Shown one piece after another: positions 56,732 to 64,000 of a DNA stretch of 64,000 bases. The DNA lies in NCBI GenBank assembly GCA_020736575.1, contig JAGPYM010000003.1, positions 2,170,001 through 2,234,000 of the forward strand. Direction: 5' to 3'. The notes under the pieces were generated by a model. It was not told the DNA's origin, made no database searches, and saw nothing but the letters and a program-made list of their open reading frames with translations. Position 1 is the stretch's first letter; each line of letters starts with the position of its first letter. The translations under genes and the position numbers were made by a program. The stretch comes from Thelonectria olida. Taxonomy: Eukaryota > Ascomycota > Sordariomycetes > Hypocreales > Nectriaceae.

Positions 56732-56793
56732 GTAAGTGCCAACGCCTGCACCTTAGGACCTCAGAACGTGGCGCTAACTAGATCGGACAATAG
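56732..56793 (+). other. probable 3' UTR intron of the C2H2 gene
   Basis: Seven bases after the stop, a GTAAGT donor, a GCTAAC branch site and an AATAG acceptor define a typical 62-nt fungal intron. The junction would lie too close to the stop to mark the mRNA for nonsense-mediated decay. Confidence 0.55.
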
Positions 56794-57253
56794 GCGAAGG
56801 ACTTATATCTGCTACCGGGAATCACCAATTTTTTTTGAATGTGCCAGTGCACACAGAGACAGCTTCGGTCTATTGAAGACCACCCCTGGACCTTTTCAGA
56901 ACCCTTCGGGCGAAATTACTCAGCCCACGGGTCGTCGGCAGAGACGCACCGTCCTGCCGATCGGAGGCACGCCCCAAGAGAGGACTTGAACCATCTCAAT
57001 GGAGCCCAGGATCACCGAAACCCATGAAGCCCAAGGACAACAGCAACCGACACCAGTTCGGCTGGACCCTTTAGAGGACCATGGACCCGCCCTTGCGGGA
57101 TAAGGACATATAGAACGACCATAGCGTCGAGGAGGAAGTCAAGGGGGATGTCTTTTTTTTTTCTATCTACCTACAGTAAACAGCATTGCAGGATACAGAA
57201 CTTGAGTTTGAGAACAGACAAACATCAGAGGGTAGCAGATACAGATATAGATA

Positions 57254-57281
57254 GGGACATGGATATGGACATGGACATGGA
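57254..57281 (+). repeat. GGACAT/GGATAT hexamer repeat in the C2H2 3' region
   Basis: Four to five head-to-tail GGACAT-type units. The motif is related to the ATGGAC elements in the first intron of the same gene. Confidence 0.6.
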
Positions 57282-57407
57282 ATTTGGGTTTTTTTTATGT
57301 CTTTAGTTATTTAGCTTAGTTGAACTGCGATTTTGATACACTTGACAAACTGGACCAATTTTGATACTAGCTACGTGGAAAACCCTCTCAACAAGGAGGT
57401 TAGGCTT

Positions 57408-57546
57408 TGAATGAATTTAAAGATGTATAAAATGAAGATGAACAAAATAGCAATAAATAAAATAAAGATGAGATAAATTTAAATAAACTAAAACAAATAA
57501 GTAAAGATAAATAAAATGGCAATAAATAGGGATAAAAAAAAATAAG
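57408..57546 (+). repeat. A-rich block with clustered AATAAA signals
   Basis: About 140 bases nearly free of C and very rich in A, with AATAAA or AATAAAT at many places. An AAAATRGCAATAAATA segment occurs twice, near 57444 and 57513. It may be a strong transcription end region for the C2H2 gene. Confidence 0.6.
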
Positions 57547-59523
57547 TGCCTGCATTCACTGATTCGATATCGAGGCTATTCAGGTCAACGATGACTTGCA
57601 TGACCGGCCACTTTGGATGGGGACAGCAGATCAACATGAGGGAGGGGTGAAGGTCTCAAGCATCAAGCGGGGCAATGATGCATTGGCTAACTTATGAGAA
57701 GCGCTTCCACCACATAATAGGACGCCCTCCAAGAGAACGATAGCTTCTTTCGCAATGCGGGATTCCGTCAACGCTGAGATGGAATGGTTCGATGAAAACG
57801 ACGTGATTTTGGTTCGTACGAGGAGGGCCTGTGCTCGCCTCGTCGAGCTTGTTCGTTGTTTCTCGAATCCATATAATCTCGTACGAACTACCTAGATCAG
57901 CCGAGGAGGCACTTTCATTCACATTCAGGGGCCTTTAGACTCGGAGTCGTGCCAGCCGACATAGGCGACATAAGCGGATCAACACAACTAGATGTGGATT
58001 GATGTACCGATAGATTAGATGAGATGGCTGCCTGGGCGTTTGAGATGAAGATGCCCCCGGCGCGGCGGGTGTAGGTCAAGGCGGGCCACAGCAGCGGTGA
58101 AAAGTGTGACGGAGGAAAATCGGGAGAAGCAGGGACGGAATGCTCGTTGCAGATGCAGCGAGAGGATCGCGGAGAGAAGATGCAGAGGGAGCAGCGTGTG
58201 AAGTGTCTTGCATGGCGATGCTGTGAGTGAGAGCACCGAGAAGCAAGTGAGGTGAGAGGTAAAACGGGGACGGGGACGGGGAGCAGGGGAGAGTGACCGC
58301 CTCACCGAAGCCGAGACCACGGCTTGACGATGCTTGACCATGCTGGGGTGATGGGATGGGATTGATCCTGTTGGTTGAACCCCTAAGTCTCCTATTCCGT
58401 TGCGTCTGACATCTACACGTGCATACACATACATGTACGTGTTGGTATGGGCTTGCCTGCCATGATATGAGACCATTTTGAGCGGTGAGGCCATGGTCGA
58501 GGTACCGTGAGGTACCGATTCGTAGAGATGAGAATGGCGAGTGAGGCTGATACATGGTTTGAGATGCCCCTGCTAGCCCGATACTTGAGTTGGACGGGGT
58601 ACAAAGTATCGATATCAACGTGAGACTCACTATCGAGAGGGGAATGAGTGGCTTTGGGGCTGAAGACTTCCAGAAGTGCCATTGCGGTGTAGCGTGGTTG
58701 GATAGGAACGCCCATGGAAGAAGTCATCAGCCATCCGGAGAACTGCTAGATGCATTAGGGAGTTACGATCTGAAGATCTGGTTGCTTCCATTCCATCATG
58801 TTGATTCCTCTTTTTCGTGCCTGGCTGTTCCGAGCCTCGGGTATCGGAGCTGACCCGAAGTCCCGATTGATATGGAGGATAGTAGACGGACGTCCCGTTT
58901 GTTCCCTCACCTCAGGTCCGGGCTCTGCCGCAGCCGGTGCCAGACTGGCAGTAGGTAATTACGGGAGTGACTTATTCGTAGAGACGACCCGTCATTCCAA
59001 CCCCCCGGTTGATGGCGCATCTCCAAGATTGTGCAAGGCGGGATGACATCGTGCGTAGGTTTGGACGGTGGCGGCTGAATGTTTGCTCAAATTGCTTGTC
59101 TTGCTCGTTCTGGCCCTGTGGGCTGGCGAGTGTGGCTGGCTGTGGATGGAAAGTGCGAAGCCATTGTCGAAGAGTCGAATGTCGGGCCTGTCACCACCAA
59201 GGATGCGATGCTGGGATGCTGGGATGCTTGGGGATGAATGACCTGACATTGAGGGGCCTCGCCTGGCCTGGGCTACAGCCACGCACCGACACACGGACGC
59301 TCTCCTCTTCGCTGATGCAGCATTGATGGGTGACATGGGAGGAAGCCGTCAAGCCTCGTCCTCCGCAGCAGTCACTGTCCACCTCAAGCTTGACCCGCCC
59401 AGTCACTAGCAGGAATTACTCCGAACTACCACCACTGTCAATGCCACTGCACCACTGTTCCTACAGTGGTTGAGTGGGTGTGCGTACCACCTCCATCCAT
59501 CCAGGTCCAGCTCGGATTAGTAT

Positions 59524-59600
59524 TTACCTCTTCCCCTCCCCCTCTATTTATTTTCTCCCATCTCCCTCACATCATCGTCAACAACACTTTCTCCTCCAGC
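59524..59600 (+). promoter_or_regulatory. C/T-rich core promoter of the TPI gene
   Basis: Long pyrimidine runs (CTCTTCCCCTCCCCCTC) followed by TATTTATTTT lie 75-150 bases before the ATG. Pyrimidine blocks just before the start site are common in highly expressed fungal glycolytic genes. Confidence 0.45.
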
Positions 59601-59672
59601 TTCATTTTTTTTTGGCAACAATACCCTACCCTTCTTACACACCCAAGCTACTCGCCTAAACCCTCGCCCATC

Positions 59673-60745
59673 ATGTCTCGCAAGTTCTTCGTCGGCGGCA
59701 ACTTCAAGATGTAGGTTCCTCAACCCCACCATAGCTTCCTCACCCCATCTCCTCTCGTCCTCCCCCTCCATCCCCTCCATCCGACGACGAAGCAAAAAGC
59801 CTCACGCCCGGTGATGCCTCAACTCTTGCTGACTCGACATTCTCTCCGCTCTCTACAGGAACGGCACTGTTGCCAGCATCAAGGAGATTGTTGCCAACCT
59901 CAACCACGCCACTCTTGACGACGCTACTGGTACGTTTCATGCCCCTCTGTGCCCCGCCATCTCGCCGAACCTCTGCATGGCGAACCCCTCATGCCACCAC
60001 CATACGACCTATTATCCGCCCCTCTCCAACCAAACTAACACCCAATTGCAGAGGTCGTTGTCGCTCCTCCCGCCCTTTACCTCTCCCTCGTCCGTGAGAC
60101 CATCCGCTCCGACATCGAGGTTGCTGCCCAGAACGTCTTCGACAAGCCCTGCGGTGCCTACACTGGCGAGATCTCTGTCTCCCAGCTCGTCGACAGCAAC
60201 ATCAACTGGACCATTCTTGGCCACTCTGAGCGCCGCACCATCCTCGGCGAGTCTGACGACGTCGTCTCCTCCAAGACCAAGTGGGCTGTTCAGGAGGGCC
60301 TCAAGGTCATCTGGTGCTGCGGTGAGACCCTCGAGCAGCGCGAGGCTGGCAAGACCATCGAGGTCGTCAGCGCCCAGCTCGAGTCCCTCAAGTCCCACAT
60401 CTCCGGCGACGACTGGAGCAAGATTGTCATCGCTTACGAGCCCATCTGGGCCATTGGCACCGGCAAGGTCGCCACCGTTGAGCAGGCTCAGGAGGTCCAC
60501 AAGGCCATCCGTGACCTCCTCCGCGGCATCAGCTCCCAGGTCGCCGACGAGACCCGTATCCTGTACGGTGGCTCCGTCAACGAGAAGAACTGCGGTGACC
60601 TGAGCACCCAGCCTGACATTGACGGTTTCCTCGTTGGTGGTGCTTCCCTCAAGCCTGCCTGTAAGTCCTCCAACGCCATGCCCCTGTTTTCGCTCATACT
60701 AATTGCTTCCCAGTTATCGACATTATCAACGCCAAGAGGCAGTAG
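59673..60745 (+). CDS. TPI1: triosephosphate isomerase (4 exons)
   Basis: Exons 59673-59710, 59859-59929, 60052-60660 and 60714-60745 join in phase to 249 residues, the usual length. The protein forms a TIM barrel. The catalytic Lys12 is in FVGGNFKMNG at the end of exon 1, the catalytic His94 in ILGHSERR, and the catalytic Glu166 in the AYEPIWAIGTG signature. The phosphate-binding YGGSVNEKN and LVGGASLKP loops are near the end. It interconverts glyceraldehyde-3-phosphate and dihydroxyacetone phosphate in glycolysis. Introns cluster at the 5' end, and the last exon holds only ten codons. Codon use is strongly C-ending, as expected for a highly expressed gene. Confidence 0.99.
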
Positions 60746-61324
60746 ATTAATCAAACCTTAAAAGGAAAGAGAAAAGTGGCTTGGATATCTTGTCTTTGGT
60801 TGGCGACTCGACTCTGAAACGCAGATAGATGATGAATGAACAAACAGTAATACCCATGACTACTCTTGACTCCTAAGTGAATGAATTTCAGTTTTTCCAC
60901 AACGGCTTGTAATGCTCTGGCTTGTGCAAGTGATGGAGCATTGGTAAAGTGTTCACAGGAGCGTATTTTTGATATGATGTTCAAGATTCTGGCCTCAGTA
61001 TGGACTTTGAAGATCATAGTTAAACACGGCCCCGCACTGTATGCAGCGTTCCAAGGTTTCTAATCGGTATCCTTATGGCAATAATATACTTTGTTTGTTG
61101 CCGGATGATTCACTTAGCATCACGTGGTGGTTGTGGACGGTATATCACCACAGGAAATTCCCGATGCGAGACCGCAATAGAGACTGAAATGCAAGGTAAT
61201 TTGAGATTCTCGGCTCTAAATCGTACAGTTTCCTCGCAACCCAATGCTGTGTGACGCCTCCCGCCAAAAATGATACATATATACACGTACACGGTTTTTC
61301 ATTTCGTCCAAACCAGCCATCGTC
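60746..61324. other. convergent intergenic region TPI1 / mL43
   Basis: About 580 bp containing both 3' UTRs. AT-rich; no gene is visible. Confidence 0.55.
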
Positions 61325-61860
61325 TCATACCACCATTCCCTTGCCGTGGTACGGCGACCAGATACCACGCACGCTGGGCTTGGCACTGGTGACGGCTCGG
61401 TTGTGGCGCTTCAACTTGTCTCCGCTGGCATCGCGTAGTAGCTCTGCCTTTTGCAGGATCTCGTAGGGTGAGCAGTTTCGCACACAGATGGGCTTCGTTC
61501 GGCCGTTGATGTAGTGTCCAATGATTACAGGGTGTTTGCCCGGTCGGGGGGAGACGGCGAACTCGATCTGGGGGTTGACGGCGGCGAATTTGGGGAGAAG
61601 AGACTTGATGAAGCCGCTGCAAAGCACAGTTAGAGACTGTCTAGGCTGGCGAGAGGTCAATTGGAGGAGAGAAGACATACTTCATGCCTTTGGAGCTTCC
61701 GGCCCAGTCACAGTAGTGGAAGTCCAACTTCTTGCATTGGAGGATGAAGGCACCAACGCCATTCTGGAACATATCAGCCTTTGCGAAGGGTAACAGTAGC
61801 GTCTTTGGTGTGTATACTCACCTGGCCTTTCGCCACTGTCCTTATTGCCTTGATCGTCAT
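61325..61860 (-). CDS. MRPL51: mitochondrial large ribosomal subunit protein mL43 (3 exons)
   Basis: Exons 61860-61822, 61763-61681 and 61616-61325 join in phase to 137 residues. The fold is the thioredoxin-like L51/S25/CI-B8 domain: GVGAFILQCKKLDFHYCDWAGSSKGM, then GFIKSLLPKFAAVNPQIEFAVSPRPGKHPVIIGHYINGRTKPICVRN. A basic C-terminal tail follows (GIWSPYHGKGMVV). The protein corresponds to yeast Mrpl51 and human MRPL43, a component of the mitochondrial large subunit. The short basic N-terminus (MTIKAIRTVAKGQ) may serve for import. The 5' end is 339 bp from the divergent U1-70K start. Confidence 0.95.
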
Positions 61861-62199
61861 TTTTGTGCGGCCGTTTCAATCGATATCTCCAACATCAGAC
61901 GTCAACGTAAGGAAGTTTTGGAGCGGTCGCGCTGCCAAAAATCAGCACTCGAGCAGGCACCACAAGTGGCTTAGCGCATACGGCAAACCCTCGGCAAAAC
62001 CTAAACCATCGCCTGGATAATTTCACGAACCTCGCGACAGCCTAAAGCTGATTCTCGCATTTGGCTTCTGTCTCATCATCTGTTCATTCCGGCGGCTTCC
62101 ACGCCCAACTTCATTTCGCTCTTTATTTGCCGTTGACCTACTTTTCTTCGTTTTTGTCTCAATTTTCTTCATCCCCGCTCGCGCGATCGCTCTGCAACA
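61861..62199. promoter_or_regulatory. divergent promoter mL43 / U1-70K
   Basis: 339 bp between start codons, serving two housekeeping genes. T-rich on the U1-70K side. No further gene fits. Confidence 0.5.
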
Positions 62200-63751
62200 A
62201 TGACGGATAAGCTCCCCCCTAACTTGCTCGCGCTCTTCGCGCCGCGCCCGCCCCTGCGATGGGTCGAGGCACCCGATCATGCGCCTCAGAGTCGTAGAAC
62301 CGCACCCATCGAAGGTGTCGCGGCCTTCCTGCCCGAGTTGCAAAGATACAAGGAGACGGACGAGTACAACCCCACCGAAAGCTGGCTGCAGAAGCGCGAT
62401 CGCAAGAAGCTGGAGAGAAAGGAAGCCTCGGAGAAGCTTCGCGTCGATGCGCCCAATATCTGTAAGACCTTGATTTTGTCTCGCGAGAAGATGTGCAGTT
62501 GCTGACCATTGCTTTGTAGACAAGCCCAATGAGGACCCCAACATCCGAGGTGATGCCTTCAAGACGCTCATTGTCGCACGTCTCAGCTACGATGCCGACG
62601 AGCGAGACTTGGAGAAGGAGTTTGGCCGGTTCGGCCCTATTGAGCGTGTACGTCTTGCTCCTTGATCAACGATTCCATGACATCCTGCTAACTCAACAGT
62701 AGATCCGAATCATCGTCGATACACGCGCTCATGAGAAACCCAACAAGAAGAAGAAGAACCATCGAGGATACGCCTTTGTCGTGTTTGAGCGCGAAAAGGA
62801 CATGAGAGGTAAACCCATCCCCCATTCCCCCACCCTTCGCCGGACATGCCACTTTTTCCCGGATGTACCCTTTGAGATGTGGCCCTCAGGCTTGCCCTTC
62901 TCTTGAAGTACCCCATGAGACACAAAGGGCCCTCAAGCTTGCCCGTCTCAGCCCCTTGATTTCTTTTGTCATACGTTTGAACGGCCAAGGTATTTTATGG
63001 TAAGAGTTACTGACACCAGCGCCCTGTGGCGCAACCATGAGTAGCTGCTCTGGATTCTTGCGATGGAATCCGCATCAAGGATCGACGTATCAAGGTAGAC
63101 GTCGAACGAGGCAGAACCGTGAAGGGATGGAAGCCTCGTCGACTGGGCGGTGGTCTTGGTGGCCGAGGTTACACCAAGTCAATGCCCTCGCGCCCCATGG
63201 GCCCCGGAGGAGGTTTCGGTGGAGGCTTCCGCGGAGGATTCAAGGGCTTCGACGGCGGACGCGGACGAGGCGGATTCCGTGGAGGCTTTGGAGGCCGAGG
63301 GGGTGGTTTCCGAAGTGGCGGCTATGACGGTCCTCGCGGTGATCGCAACGGGTACGGAGCACCGAGCGGAGCACCTTCCGGTCCTGGAGGGGACCGAAGG
63401 AACGGCTACGGCGACCGAGACCGCGGAGACAGGGGAGATCGTGACCGTGGAGACCGAGGAGACCGAGGAGACCGTGGTGGGTATGATCGAGGTGGTCGCT
63501 CATATGACGACAGACACGGCGGTTACCGTGACGGCGGCCACGGTGGCCACGGCGGCCGATTCGGCGATCGCGATAACCGTAGAACGGGCAGCAACATGGA
63601 GCCCATCGGTCGCAGAGAAGGCGGCAGGGATGGCGGTAGAGAAGGTGGGTATCGCGATCGGGACTACGACCGACCCCGGGACGACGACAGCGGCCGAAAG
63701 CGAGGATTCGAGGGCGGCCACGAAGATCCCAGGAAACTCCGTCGTTACTAA
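62200..63751 (+). CDS. SNP1: U1 small nuclear ribonucleoprotein 70 kDa protein (4 exons)
   Basis: Exons 62200-62461, 62520-62647, 62703-62808 and 63045-63751 join in phase to 400 residues. The N-terminal U1-70K domain starts [21 protein letters not shown] and runs through a charged helix ([19 protein letters not shown]). One RRM follows, with RNP2 LIVARL and RNP1 RGYAFVVF, and a Lys-rich insert (KPNKKKKN) before RNP1. The signature [23 protein letters not shown] comes next, then a long Arg/Gly/Asp-rich tail with RGG and DRGDR repeats. The protein binds stem-loop 1 of U1 snRNA and helps recognise 5' splice sites. Intron 2 ends in ...CAGTAG; only the second AG avoids a stop. Intron 3 (236 nt) is the longest of the three and contains a direct repeat. 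Confidence 0.96.
62865..62949 (+). repeat. imperfect direct repeat of about 40 bp in U1-70K intron 3
   Basis: Segments 62865-62902 and 62908-62949 both run GTACCC...GAGA...GGCCCTCARGCTTGCCC-TCTC with a few differences and a small insertion. They lie inside the intron, upstream of the branch site ACTGAC near 63009. Confidence 0.7.
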
Positions 63752-64000
63752 GTCACTCGCTGGGCTCTGGTGGGTTGTCGACTTGTCCGTTTCGTCACTG
63801 ATTTACTACTCCTTTTCACCAACGCTAAGTGTTTAACACCACGCAACAACCTTACCGAAGGACTATTCGCAACAACATGACCAGAATGCCACTACCTAGC
63901 TCGTCTATTTCCATTGCGGTAATCAGCACTAAACGGCCCGGACTCTTCCTTGTTTCGTTTGCTCAACCTCGCCACAAAGGCTCGACCTTTTCGAGATGGT
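63752..64000. other. 3' flank of U1-70K
   Basis: Contains the 3' UTR of U1-70K. No gene start is recognisable before the window ends. Confidence 0.5.

Larger units (their letters stand above)
56794..59672. other. 3' UTR of the C2H2 gene and spacer to the TPI gene
   Basis: The first 600 bases look like a long 3' UTR with GGAC and GGACAT motifs and T runs. An A-rich block with many AATAAA signals follows (57408-57546). From 57690 to 59500 several overlapping frames exist in both strands with no domain. The last 150 bases are the C/T-rich TPI promoter. Confidence 0.45.

Noticed and set aside
57692..58727. Minus-strand frames of 76-184 codons before the TPI gene
   Set aside because: Overlapping in different phases, with no domain and no consistent splice sites.

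Overview
This 64 kb window is nuclear DNA of a filamentous ascomycete, most likely a Sordariomycete. The evidence is short GT-AG introns of about 40-150 nt with CTRAC-type branch sites, roughly 50% GC with compact housekeeping genes, two Zn(II)2Cys6 transcription factors, a delta-type phospholipase C without a PH domain, and a tRNA gene with a short anticodon-loop intron. No species name can be defended from the sequence alone. Exon junctions below were placed by hand from splice signals and reading phase. For every multi-exon gene listed, the exon lengths sum to a multiple of three.

Layout, left to right. 1-13.9 kb: the 3' part of a TFIIIA-like C2H2 protein, a Zrt3-like ZIP zinc transporter, a small Cys-rich protein, mitochondrial nuclease NUC1, polyadenylation factor PFS2, a DGAT1-type acyltransferase and the isoprenylcysteine methyltransferase STE14. 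15-21 kb: a TMEM170-like membrane protein divergent from a PEX8-like peroxin, then, after a 2.1 kb gap, a SYG-repeat disordered protein. 21-35.8 kb: PLC1, NRDE2, TSC10, URB2, MIC10 and a small membrane protein. 36-49 kb is gene-sparse: a possible 54-residue membrane protein, a Zn2Cys6 factor, a tRNA-Gln(UUG) and an uncharacterised 346-residue protein, separated by gaps of up to 3.9 kb. 49.7-57 kb: a second Zn2Cys6 factor and a C2H2 factor with an unusually long first intron. 59.6-63.8 kb: triosephosphate isomerase, mitochondrial ribosomal protein mL43 and U1-70K.

The genes do not form one pathway or a secondary-metabolite cluster. They are a normal mix of RNA processing (PFS2, NRDE2, U1-70K), ribosome biogenesis (URB2), organelle structure (MIC10, mL43, NUC1, PEX8), lipid metabolism and signalling (DGAT1, TSC10, PLC1, STE14) and regulation (four zinc-finger proteins). 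Several gene pairs share short divergent promoters: TMEM170/PEX8, NRDE2/TSC10, URB2/MIC10 and mL43/U1-70K.

I saw no CRISPR array, intact transposon, virus or toxin gene. The parts most worth a second look are: the 1.24 kb first intron of the C2H2 gene at 53.7-56.7 kb, with dispersed TGGACTCGACC-type motifs; the SYG-repeat protein with a phase-neutral optional intron; an exact 124 bp tandem duplication spanning the PFS2 stop codon; a decayed duplicate of the TSC10 3' end; and two small proteins that automated gene calling could miss.
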